Part shown: piece by piece, positions 7,415 to 14,297 of the stretch
Layout: every line of letters starts with the position of its first letter
How positions within the stretch are numbered: position 1 is the stretch's first letter
From: an uncultured Muribaculaceae bacterium
GTDB lineage: Bacteria > Bacteroidota > Bacteroidia > Bacteroidales > Muribaculaceae
Assembly: GCA_910588035.1 (NCBI GenBank)
Contig: CAJUPY010000038.1
Location: forward strand, 1 to 14,297
Length of the DNA stretch: 14,297 nt
Direction of reading: 5' to 3'
Position numbers and translations under genes: made by a program
Notes under the pieces: generated by a model
Told to the model about the DNA's origin: nothing
Database searches by the model: none
Seen by the model: only the letters and a program-made list of their open reading frames with translations

Positions 7415-7981
7415 TCAATCGTCGGCGCAGACTTTCGCGACCGTGATCATCGGCATTTCCGAGATGAACTGAAGATCAAACCTCATCTCCCTCTCACAGT
7501 GGGTCACGGTTGCCACCGCCTCATCCACATCGTCAGGCAGATGTATGTCAAACAGGGACAGACCGTCGATCTGCGCTGCCTTGTAGACCGCTTCTTTTAT
7601 GGTCCACGCCTTCAGCAGCAACGCCATGCCTGTGTAGATCTGCAACTCGTTGCGACTGAGAAATTTTGTTGCGACCCTCTGGAGTGCGGGCGACGGAAAC
7701 TCGACATCGACACCCGTGGCCATGTCGGGATCATAGACCACCGCGGCCACGTCGCGCGAATGAGACACCGACAGCGATCCTTCGAAACCGACTGCATATG
7801 GCGACCCGTTCCGACGATGTCCGACAGTGACCCCGTGTCCGAGCAATTTTTTCACCAGACGCCGCGTCAGCGTCATCTCACGACGCCGTTTCTCATTTTT
7901 GACCGAGGCAATCTCAACAACCTCCGCCTCAAGCAACGGTGGCAGTGAATCAATCTCGTCAAAACATGCTACAGCTATCAT
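7415..7981 (-). CDS. 4'-phosphopantetheinyl transferase (Sfp/AcpT superfamily)
   Basis: A 188-residue cytoplasmic enzyme expected to move the phosphopantetheine arm of CoA to a serine of an acyl or peptidyl carrier protein. Using the ATG at 7981, the superfamily signatures are GVDVE (Mg-binding D92 and E94) and AWTIKEAVYKA (W126, K129, E130, K134). A conserved SVSHS segment with H74 sits before them. A TTG 18 bp upstream (7999) would add six residues and overlap the previous gene by 14 bp. I prefer the ATG because it leaves a 4-nt gap after the upstream stop codon and the extra residues match no conserved motif. It is the third gene of the gldE-gldD operon. The target carrier protein is not in the window; fatty-acid synthesis ACP is the default guess. 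Confidence 0.87.
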   Translation of the reverse strand: MIAVACFDEIDSLPPLLEAEVVEIASVKNEKRRREMTLTRRLVKKLLGHGVTVGHRRNGSPYAVGFEGSLSVSHSRDVAAVVYDPDMATGVDVEFPSPALQRVATKFLSRNELQIYTGMALLLKAWTIKEAVYKAAQIDGLSLFDIHLPDDVDEAVATVTHCEREMRFDLQFISEMPMITVAKVCADD

Positions 7982-7985
7982 CTGA

Positions 7986-8555
7986 TCACAGGTTTTCAAG
8001 CATTTCGATCATGTCGGCCTTCAATGCCCTGATCACAGGAGCCACAGAGTCATTGTTGGCTACGGCGGCCTCATCGTCGAGACTGACCGCACCGCTTACG
8101 ACTGTCGACAGGTTGTCGGTCGACAGAAACTGCACCGGAGTGGCCGTACCGCTCATTGAGACATAGACTGCCCCGTCAAATTTTCCGTTGCCGGCCTCGC
8201 AGACTTCGGGATGAGTGCCATAGGCATTGAGCGAGATGCGTTCGAGACGGTTGTCAATCACATCACTGAGTGTGACCGGGTTGACGGGGGTAACTGTCAG
8301 ATAGACCGTGGCGCGATAGCGCGGATAGCTCCATGTCAGCCAACGCGATCCAGTCGACGAGGTTGAGTCGCCAAGCAACCTGGCACATCTGTTGACCAGA
8401 ATATCGACACCACCTGCCTCCACAGTCTTGTAGTCACGGTCATAAAGCTCGATGCGCTGGTAGGCGTGCTGACGCGGAACAGGTGGCTGACGGCGTTCAC
8501 CACAACCCGACAGAACCGTCACAGCGACGGCCGCAGCGACAACCGGCCGTTTCAT
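7986..8555 (-). CDS. gldD: GldD-like lipoprotein
   Basis: A 189-residue lipoprotein: a basic start (MKRP), a hydrophobic core, and a lipobox LSGC at Cys18. The mature part begins with a PxPRQHAYQRIEL segment resembling the PKPRGYFRI opening of GldD. It then has WLTWSYPRYRATVYLTVTPV (residues 72-91), TLSDVIDNRLERISLNAYGTHPE (95-116) and a GAVYVSMSGTATPVQFLSTD segment (128-147), following the family layout. GldD was described in Flavobacterium as needed for gliding and for type IX secretion-related functions. In Bacteroidales without gliding its role is not settled. The start codon overlaps the gldE stop by 4 bp (ATGA). Both the sequence pattern and the pairing with gldE support the call, although the sequence is divergent. 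Confidence 0.78.
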   Translation of the reverse strand: MKRPVVAAAVAVTVLSGCGERRQPPVPRQHAYQRIELYDRDYKTVEAGGVDILVNRCARLLGDSTSSTGSRWLTWSYPRYRATVYLTVTPVNPVTLSDVIDNRLERISLNAYGTHPEVCEAGNGKFDGAVYVSMSGTATPVQFLSTDNLSTVVSGAVSLDDEAAVANNDSVAPVIRALKADMIEMLENL

Positions 8556-9907
8556 CGTGTTGTATCGGTCTGATGCTCGGCCATCACTTTCACGCGGACA
8601 CTGGCGATGCGGTGGTGGTCGATGTCAAGAATCAGGAAACGGCAGCGGCCATAGACCAGAGGCTCCTTCTCTTTAGGAAAATCACCTTTTATCGAGAGCA
8701 GCATTCCGGCAAGCGTCTCGGCGTCTTCAGCCACTTCTGAATAATCATTCTCATCGAGTTCTGTAACCCTGAAGAAATCGTTCAACAATGTCTTGCCGTC
8801 AAAAATATAGGTGTCGTCGGGTAACCGTTTGTAGAAAGTCTCCACCTCGTCATACTCGTCGTTGATGTCTCCGACAATCTCCTCGAGCACATCTTCAAGC
8901 GTCACGACGCCCTGGGTTCCGCCATACTCGTCGATCACGACAGCCATGTGTATCTTCAACTTTCTGAAATCCTCCAGCAGATCGTCGAGCATACGTGATT
9001 CAGGAACAAAATAGGGTTCGCGGATCAGCGACTGCCAGTTGAAACAGACATCATCGCGGCGACCGATGAACGGCAACAGATCGCGGCTGTAGAGAACACC
9101 CTTGATGTTGTCTTGCGTATCTTCGTAGACCGGAAGTCTCGAATAGCCGCTCTCGACAACGATTTCCATCACTTCGGGAAAATCGAGGTTGATATTTATG
9201 TCGGTCATGTCAACTCGCGGAGTCATGATCTCAGATGCTGTCGTGTCACCGAACTTCAGTATGCCCTCGAGCATCTCCTTGTCGCTGTCATTGGCTATGT
9301 CGTCGGTGATCTCCAACGCCTGACTCAGATCATCGGCGGTGACAGCCTTGGGATGACGGGTTACGACATGGTCGACAAATTTTGTGCTTCTGACAAGCAC
9401 CGACGACAGCGGATAGCACAACTTCACGGCAAAATTCAAACCGGCGGAAGCCCATTCAGCCCACATCACCGGGCGGTTCGTGGCAATCAGTTTCGGCAAT
9501 ATCTCGCCGAACAACAGAATCAGGAATGTCAGAATGACGGTCTGCAACAGAAAATTGAGCCACGGTTCCATTTGGGCGAAGACCGGCGTGAGAGCGTAGG
9601 TACACAAAACGACAATGGTCACGTTGACCATGTTGTTGGCGATCAGAATGGTGGCCAACAGTCGTTGGGGCGACGCCAGCAGACTGAGTATCGAATCGCG
9701 CTTGGGCGACTCATCGATTTCATCGTCGTGGGTCGGCGACAGTGAGAAAAACGAAATCTCGCTACCTGAGATGAAGCCCGATATGAACAGGCACAATAAC
9801 GCGATGAAAAGGGCTATGATCTGGCCGACAGACAGTGCCGGAACAGATGTGAGACATAAACATGGTACGCCGGCGATAAAATTTGCCGGCAAAGGATCAA
9901 TATCCAA
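8552..9907 (-). CDS. gldE: GldE / CorC-CNNM family membrane protein
   Basis: A 451-residue inner-membrane protein. A CNNM (DUF21) transmembrane domain covers about residues 27-185, with helices near 27-47, 84-105, 117-138 and 150-172; SGSEISFFSL at 47-56 and FGEILPKLIATNRP at 133-146 are family hallmarks. A CBS pair spans about 226-347 (IMTPRVDMTDI, SGYSRLPVYED, MAVVIDEYGGTQGVVTLEDVLEEIVGDI) and a CorC/HlyC accessory domain about 365-443. Related proteins are linked to Mg/Co efflux. In Bacteroidota the version paired with gldD is named GldE. The only in-frame start before the first helix and after the upstream stop (9923-9925) is a TTG, at 9907 or 9892; no ATG exists there, so an unusual start codon is likely. 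It is the first gene of the operon with gldD and the transferase. Confidence 0.88.
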   Translation of the reverse strand: MDIDPLPANFIAGVPCLCLTSVPALSVGQIIALFIALLCLFISGFISGSEISFFSLSPTHDDEIDESPKRDSILSLLASPQRLLATILIANNMVNVTIVVLCTYALTPVFAQMEPWLNFLLQTVILTFLILLFGEILPKLIATNRPVMWAEWASAGLNFAVKLCYPLSSVLVRSTKFVDHVVTRHPKAVTADDLSQALEITDDIANDSDKEMLEGILKFGDTTASEIMTPRVDMTDININLDFPEVMEIVVESGYSRLPVYEDTQDNIKGVLYSRDLLPFIGRRDDVCFNWQSLIREPYFVPESRMLDDLLEDFRKLKIHMAVVIDEYGGTQGVVTLEDVLEEIVGDINDEYDEVETFYKRLPDDTYIFDGKTLLNDFFRVTELDENDYSEVAEDAETLAGMLLSIKGDFPKEKEPLVYGRCRFLILDIDHHRIASVRVKVMAEHQTDTTR

Positions 9908-9953
9908 GACTGGTGAATTTAGTTAAACAAAATGGCGTGAATCTTTCACATCG

Positions 9954-9985
9954 CAAAGTTATGAATTTTTTCAGATATATGCCAA
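9954..9985 (-). promoter_or_regulatory. Promoter of the gldE-gldD-transferase operon
   Basis: The minus strand reads TAACTTTG (9961-9954), a perfect TAnnTTTG element. A TTG (9985-9983) lies 21 bp further upstream as -33. Transcription would start near 9947, leaving about 40 nt before the TTG start of gldE. The -33 region interleaves with that of the plus-strand promoter on the other side. Confidence 0.62.
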
Positions 9986-10001
9986 GAGTTACATATCTTT
10001 G
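9967..10001 (+). promoter_or_regulatory. Promoter of the glycosidase-amylase operon
   Basis: The plus strand has TATCTTTG at 9994-10001, a perfect -7 element. A T-run at 9966-9971 occupies the -33 position but lacks the final G. The expected start is near 10008, giving a leader of about 70 nt before the ATG at 10077. Confidence 0.6.
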
Positions 10002-10076
10002 TGGAAAACAAATATCCCGGCCGCACATTTTCACCGCTGATGTTGTTCATTAGACAGACCTTGTTATTAAAACGAT

Positions 10077-12086
10077 ATGAAACTGAACCGTCTCGCCATT
10101 ATGCTGACCGCCGTGGCCACATCGTTGGCCGCATGCAGACATACGCCCCCACTGGCCGAGGGCGACGCCACGGTCTGGTCAGACCAGAGGTTTGAAGTCA
10201 CCTGGTCATCAGTCTCGCAAGGCGACACGACGGTCTCGGCGACTTCCCCTCTGACGATTGTCTGTGAGAAAGACCCCGCGCTGTCACTCTCGGTCGACTC
10301 ATTTCCTGAAAACTACCCCGTCTACAGCAGCGACCAACCGTTGCTCGACGCTCTATACAACAGGTCAATCGAGATCATATCTCAGAACCGCGCGGCTGTC
10401 AGCTGCCACTATCCCTATGCCCTCTGGCTCTCGACCGCCTATCTCAACCCCGATGCAGCGGCCGACTCTCTGCGACTCAGACTCGACAATGGAGTGATCG
10501 CGACCGAACCCGGAGCGTTACCCTGGCCAGCGTCGTCTGACCGGAGCGCGTGGATTATCGCCGCGGCCGAACTCTGCCGCGTCACCGGCGACCCGGCCTT
10601 GCTGACAAAAGTGACCGATGTCGCTGCCGGAACCATAGACACAGATCTCGATGCATGTCTCGATCAGGAGACAGGGCTGTTATACGGATCTCAGTCATAT
10701 CTGCTGCCTCAACCGATGCTATATCCCGAATGGGCCGAACCGGTCGACATCTATCAGTCGCCTTGTCTCGGCTCCAACATGATCGCCGCCGCGGCGTCAC
10801 GTCAGACGGCTGAACTGATGAGACTATGCCACAGGCCCTACCTACGCTACGACTCGATAGCCAATTCGGTCATGGAGGCCGTCGAAAGCCGATTCTATCA
10901 GCCCAACCTCGGATACTACAGCGCGTTTGTCTATGGATACCCCAACCCGATTCAGCTCCAGGCAACCGACAACATGGCCCAGATGATCGGCATTGTCCAC
11001 CGACTGGTCAACGACAAAACCGCAGCCCGAATCGTGAAATCGGCACCGGTATCCGATGTCGGCATTCCGACCATGTTCCCGATGCCGGGAGACTACCGTA
11101 ACGAGACTGAAGAGGTGACCCGACCTGTTGTACAGGCCTATTGGAACCTTGCAGCAGCGAAAGTACGCGATGCACGGGCGTTGACCGCGGGTGTCGCATG
11201 GTTGACCAGGCTGGCCACTTTCGGCCCGAGGCGTGAGCTGACCGCACCCGGAATCGTGGCTCTGGTTTTCAGAGTGTTCGCAGGAATGGAGTTTGAGCAC
11301 AATGGAATCAGATTCTCGCCTTTCGTGCCGCAGTCTCTGCCCGGAACCAAACGCATCGGGCGGTTCCGCTACCGCGACTCTTCGCTTGACATCGCCGTCA
11401 GAGGCTACGGTGACTCCATTGCCTCGTTCGCTATTGACGGCCGGCATCGGCAAACACCTTTTTTCGATGCCTCAGACAAAGGAAATCACTCAGTCGAGAT
11501 CTCATTGATGCCGTCAAGACACTATCATGAAGGCTCAATAAATATCTCCGGACAGACTTTCATGCCCGTGACACCCGATGTGAAATGGGTCACCCCGCGA
11601 GAGGCCCTGATAACAAACTACAACCCCGCCTACAACTACCAGCTCATGGTCAACGGCGATTTCGTGACGATGATCGGATCATCTCACTACCACATGTTCC
11701 ACACCTCGGCGTTCACGACAATCGCCTTCGTGCCGGTCTCGGGAAGCACCTGGACCGGATTTGCCGAGCAACCCTACCGTTTCATTCCCGACGGTCACCG
11801 ATCCGTGGTCTCCTACGAAGGCTCAGACATAGACTTGCGGGCCCTCTCTCCCGCAACCTACATGGTCACGTTCACCTACAGGCCCGATCCGGCCCAAACC
11901 GCCGTGGCCCACCTGAGGTATGGCCGCGACAAATCGGCTCCGGTTGTCTTCCTGCCTTCCGGACGCAGCAGCGACCGTTCGTCGTCAGTCACCATAACAA
12001 CCGGCAAACACCGGTCAATGAGACTCGAACCCTCTTCGGGAAAACTGCCACACATCGAGAAAATCGTTTTTATCAAAATATCCTGA
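10077..12086 (+). CDS. Putative six-hairpin (alpha/alpha)6-barrel glycosidase lipoprotein
   Basis: A 669-residue exported lipoprotein: signal sequence with a canonical lipobox LAAC at Cys20. I do not recognise an exact family. Residues 85-405 alternate helices and loops rich in aromatic residues (YPYALWLSTAYLNPD at 112-126, PWPASSDRSAWIIAAAELCRVTGD at 149-172, QATDNMAQMIGIVHRL from 295, EEVTRPVVQAYWNLAAAKV at 345-363), the look of an (alpha/alpha)6 six-hairpin glycosidase such as trehalase-like, GH63-like or GDE-like enzymes. Residues 402-480 (GMEFEHNGIRFSPFVPQSLPG...FRYRDSSLDIAVRGYG) resemble the beta-sandwich that closes GH65/GH94-type barrels. About 170 further residues (500-669) form a beta-rich tail of unknown role. 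The catalytic acids cannot be assigned confidently. The GH13 amylase gene starts 30 bp downstream in the same operon, pointing to alpha-glucan processing at the outer membrane or in the periplasm. Confidence 0.68.
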   Translation: MKLNRLAIMLTAVATSLAACRHTPPLAEGDATVWSDQRFEVTWSSVSQGDTTVSATSPLTIVCEKDPALSLSVDSFPENYPVYSSDQPLLDALYNRSIEIISQNRAAVSCHYPYALWLSTAYLNPDAAADSLRLRLDNGVIATEPGALPWPASSDRSAWIIAAAELCRVTGDPALLTKVTDVAAGTIDTDLDACLDQETGLLYGSQSYLLPQPMLYPEWAEPVDIYQSPCLGSNMIAAAASRQTAELMRLCHRPYLRYDSIANSVMEAVESRFYQPNLGYYSAFVYGYPNPIQLQATDNMAQMIGIVHRLVNDKTAARIVKSAPVSDVGIPTMFPMPGDYRNETEEVTRPVVQAYWNLAAAKVRDARALTAGVAWLTRLATFGPRRELTAPGIVALVFRVFAGMEFEHNGIRFSPFVPQSLPGTKRIGRFRYRDSSLDIAVRGYGDSIASFAIDGRHRQTPFFDASDKGNHSVEISLMPSRHYHEGSINISGQTFMPVTPDVKWVTPREALITNYNPAYNYQLMVNGDFVTMIGSSHYHMFHTSAFTTIAFVPVSGSTWTGFAEQPYRFIPDGHRSVVSYEGSDIDLRALSPATYMVTFTYRPDPAQTAVAHLRYGRDKSAPVVFLPSGRSSDRSSSVTITTGKHRSMRLEPSSGKLPHIEKIVFIKIS

Positions 12087-12116
12087 AACATTTCTAACTT
12101 ACATTTTTCAAATATC

Positions 12117-13991
12117 ATGTCAACCAAACGAATCATCTTCACACTCCTCGCCGTCATGACGGCCATGCAATGGTGCCCGGCCAAGTCAGCAAAACTTGTC
12201 GACCGCGTAGATCCGCCGATGTGGTGGACCTCTATGGCAAACGACACCCTGCAGCTGATGGTCTACGGACATGACATTGCCGCTGCATCGGTCAAAACCG
12301 ACTACCCGGGAGTCTCAGTCGCCGAAATCTTCAGGCCCGACAGCCCCGACTATCTGTTCATCTATCTGACCCTGTCGCCTGAAACCTCGCCGGGCGACAT
12401 GAAACTCGATTTCACGCTCGGCAAAAAAAGTCAGACCCTCTCCTACCCGCTGCTCAGACGCGACCGTGAGGCCGACCGATATGTCGGTTTCGACGCCTCT
12501 GACGTGCTCTATCTGATCATGCCCGACCGTTTTGCCGACGGCGACACCACAAACAACGTCATGTCCGACCGACTCAAAAACCCGCTGCCCGTCGACAGGT
12601 CTGATCCAAACGCCCGACACGGAGGTGACATTGCCGGAATGATGAGACACCTCGACTACATAGACTCGCTCGGCGTGACGGCTATCTGGGTTAATCCGGT
12701 GTTCGAAAACGACATGCCCGGAGGTTCATATCACGGTTATGCCACCACCGATTTCTATCAGATCGACCCCCGGTTCGGCTCCGTCGGCCAATGGAACGGG
12801 TTTGTAGCCGAAGCTGACCGAAAAGGGCTCAAAGTTGTCATGGACATGATCTTCAACCATGTCGGCAGATCACACCCCTGGGTCAAGAATCCTCCGACAC
12901 GCGACTGGTTCAACTTTCCCGACACAACCCGTTTCGTACAGACAAACTACCGGCTCTCAACCCTCCACGATCCATACGTAAGCGACTTCGACCTGAAGAA
13001 AACAGTCGACGGATGGTTCGTCAAAGAAATGCCCGACCTGAACCAGCGCAATCGCCACCTGATGAAATATCTGACACAGAACTCGATCTGGTGGATCGAG
13101 AACTCCAAGATCAACGGAATCAGAATGGACACCTACCCCTATGCCGACATGCGCTCCATGGCCCGTTGGATCGACGATGTCATGCGAGAATATCCTCGCT
13201 TCAACATCGTCGGCGAGTGCTGGTACTCCAACGAAGGTGGCGAGGCGTTCTGGCAACGGGGTTCCAAAGTGAATCACGTAGACCCGCGCCTCGAGACTGT
13301 CATGGACTTCAGGCTCTCAATTGACGCCCGCGACGCATTCAACACCCCGACCGACTCTTGGAACGGACTCAACAAAATCTATGACCACCTCTCGCTCGAC
13401 TACCTGTTTCCCGATCCTCAGAAAATTCTGACTTTCCTCGACAACCACGACACCGACCGTTTTCTCGAAACGATGCCCGACTCGTTAGGTTCGTGGAAAC
13501 AGGCCGTCACATTTCTGCTCACCTCTCGAGGCATTCCCCAGATCTACTACGGCACCGAACTGCTGATGAACGGCTCTAAGGAAGGCAGCGACGGATATGT
13601 GCGACGCGACGTGCCGGGCGGATTTCCCGGTGACACAACCGACATGTTCACCCGTGAAGGACGCTCTCCCCTGGTCGACGAAGCCCACACCTTTCTGTCA
13701 AGACTCCTCAACTGGCGGCGCGGCGATGCTAACGAAATCATAGCCCGGGGACAACTGAAACATTTCATGCCCTATCAGGGGCTATACACCTGGCAGCGCA
13801 AACTCGGCGACCGCGAGGTGACCGTAATGATAAACGGAAACGACAGCCCCCTCACTGTCGACATGACCCAGACCGAAGAGATTCTGCCATTCGGAACGAC
13901 CATTCGCGACATTCTCTCAGGCAATCAGGTGACAATCTCTCCGACAATGACATTCACCCCACGACAAATCCTGATCTTGCAAAATTTCTGA
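12117..13991 (+). CDS. Periplasmic GH13 neopullulanase / cyclomaltodextrinase (SusA-like)
   Basis: A 624-residue alpha-amylase-family enzyme expected to cut alpha-1,4 bonds of imported malto-oligosaccharides, pullulan or cyclodextrins. A signal peptide spans residues 1 to about 25 (AKSA). A cyclomaltodextrinase N-domain covers about 26-115 (VDRVDPPMWWTSM). The barrel begins with the DRFADGD calcium-site motif (137-143). Conserved GH13 regions are all present: DMIFNH (243-248), GIRMD with nucleophile D338, NIVGE with acid/base E367, and FLDNHD (440-445). HGGDIAGM and YHGYATTDFYQIDPRFG are typical of the neopullulanase subgroup. A C-terminal beta-sandwich runs from about 545. SusA of Bacteroides has nearly the same length and layout. 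No SusC/SusD pair is in the window, so the cognate importer must be elsewhere, perhaps beyond the right edge. It is the second gene of the operon, followed by a hairpin terminator. Confidence 0.93.
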   Translation: MSTKRIIFTLLAVMTAMQWCPAKSAKLVDRVDPPMWWTSMANDTLQLMVYGHDIAAASVKTDYPGVSVAEIFRPDSPDYLFIYLTLSPETSPGDMKLDFTLGKKSQTLSYPLLRRDREADRYVGFDASDVLYLIMPDRFADGDTTNNVMSDRLKNPLPVDRSDPNARHGGDIAGMMRHLDYIDSLGVTAIWVNPVFENDMPGGSYHGYATTDFYQIDPRFGSVGQWNGFVAEADRKGLKVVMDMIFNHVGRSHPWVKNPPTRDWFNFPDTTRFVQTNYRLSTLHDPYVSDFDLKKTVDGWFVKEMPDLNQRNRHLMKYLTQNSIWWIENSKINGIRMDTYPYADMRSMARWIDDVMREYPRFNIVGECWYSNEGGEAFWQRGSKVNHVDPRLETVMDFRLSIDARDAFNTPTDSWNGLNKIYDHLSLDYLFPDPQKILTFLDNHDTDRFLETMPDSLGSWKQAVTFLLTSRGIPQIYYGTELLMNGSKEGSDGYVRRDVPGGFPGDTTDMFTREGRSPLVDEAHTFLSRLLNWRRGDANEIIARGQLKHFMPYQGLYTWQRKLGDREVTVMINGNDSPLTVDMTQTEEILPFGTTIRDILSGNQVTISPTMTFTPRQILILQNF

Positions 13992-13998
13992 TTTCATC

Positions 13999-14037
13999 AA
14001 ATTGCAGGGACATGCTTTTGACACGTCCCTGCAATTT
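13999..14037 (+). terminator. Intrinsic terminator after the amylase gene
   Basis: A perfect 13-bp inverted repeat (13999-14011 with 14025-14037) with a 13-nt loop begins 7 nt after the amylase stop codon. The stem is GC-rich near the loop and its outer end is AT-rich (ATTT), followed by AAT. This is a good end point for the two-gene operon. Confidence 0.78.
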
Positions 14038-14196
14038 AATCAAAGCGTCGGTTCCGCTACACTTCCACAAAAGTGAGCATGGCGGCGAACAAATAAACAT
14101 ATACTCTTTTAATCGTTTCAATCAATATCTGTAAGTAATCTTCATGCTTGCTACCGAAAATCTATTGCTGATCGCACCGGGAATGCCGATGAATGT

Positions 14197-14295
14197 TTAA
14201 AATTCATACCCCTCCGCAAGGAAATCGCGGTAGACTCCAATCTGTCCAATATCCATATAGACTTCTACAAAACTACATTCCTTAAATCCAATCTG
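14197..14295 (-). CDS. Possible C-terminal fragment of an unidentified gene (partial at window edge)
   Basis: Reading leftwards from the right edge, one minus-strand frame stays open for 32 codons to a TAA at 14197-14199 and ends DFLAEGYEF. The composition looks protein-like (EVYMDIGQIGVYRDF), but an open run this short is weak evidence. A 10-bp direct repeat (14236-14245 and 14287-14296, 51 bp apart and in frame) makes the residues QIG appear twice, 17 residues apart. I recognise no family. The stretch from 14038 to 14196 to its left is lower in GC than the rest of the window, and I see no gene in it. Confidence 0.3.
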   Translation of the reverse strand, partial: QIGFKECSFVEVYMDIGQIGVYRDFLAEGYEF

Positions 14296-14297
14296 TT

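Noticed and set aside
7982..7999. Upstream TTG start for the phosphopantetheinyl transferase
   Set aside because: It would overlap gldD by 14 bp and add six residues matching no conserved part, while an ATG lies 4 nt after the gldD stop.
10842..11453. 203-codon minus-strand open frame inside the glycosidase gene
   Set aside because: It is antisense to a well-supported gene in high-GC codon-biased DNA, has no recognisable domain and no start context; it is a shadow frame.
12117..12190. Lipoprotein signal on the GH13 enzyme (Cys20)
   Set aside because: The residues before Cys20 (AMQW) do not fit a lipobox. A signal peptidase I site after AKSA is more natural, and SusA-type enzymes are periplasmic.
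1..14297. tRNA or rRNA genes, CRISPR arrays, insertion sequences
   Set aside because: No cloverleaf-like segment, regularly spaced repeats, transposase or terminal inverted repeats were seen on either strand by reading. A dedicated search was not possible.

Overview
The window looks like chromosomal DNA from a Bacteroidota bacterium, most likely a Bacteroidales gut commensal; Muribaculaceae would fit the moderately high GC, but this is a guess from composition. Four points support the phylum. Several intergenic regions carry the Bacteroidetes -7 promoter element TAnnTTTG (TATCTTTG, TAACTTTG). Shine-Dalgarno sequences are weak or absent. A gldD-gldE pair is present. The starch and glycogen enzymes are of types common in this phylum.

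Layout from left to right. (1) 1-2028, minus strand: the start of a glycogen-synthase-like glycosyltransferase, cut by the window edge, lies downstream of a glycogen-debranching-type amylo-alpha-1,6-glucosidase; together they form a cytoplasmic glycogen operon. (2) 2294-3589, plus: an MscS-family channel of the YbdG type. (3) 3723-4732, plus: a YfcE-like metallophosphoesterase translationally coupled to a SPOR-domain lipoprotein. These are preceded by a 48-bp promoter/operator module present twice in tandem. (4) 4818-7304, minus: a secreted GH51 alpha-L-arabinofuranosidase with an extra N-terminal propeller-like segment. A strong bidirectional terminator separates it from the SPOR gene. (5) 7415-9907, minus: a tight operon gldE - gldD - 4'-phosphopantetheinyl transferase. 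(6) 10077-13991, plus: a putative six-hairpin-type glycosidase lipoprotein followed by a SusA-like GH13 neopullulanase, ending in a clear hairpin. Operons 5 and 6 share one intergenic region with back-to-back promoters. (7) 14040-14297: AT-richer, mostly non-coding, with a possible C-terminal fragment of a minus-strand gene at the edge.

Functionally, much of the window is carbohydrate handling: intracellular glycogen metabolism at the left, arabinan or arabinoxylan side-chain removal in the middle, and periplasmic or surface starch breakdown at the right. The remainder is envelope biology: channel, SPOR lipoprotein, GldD/GldE. I found no tRNA, rRNA, CRISPR array, insertion sequence or phage gene. 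I saw no convincing, wholly new multi-gene system. The most interesting items are the duplicated promoter/operator upstream of the phosphoesterase, the unassigned glycosidase-like lipoprotein next to the amylase, the non-canonical residues in the debranching enzyme, and the N-terminal addition on the GH51 enzyme.
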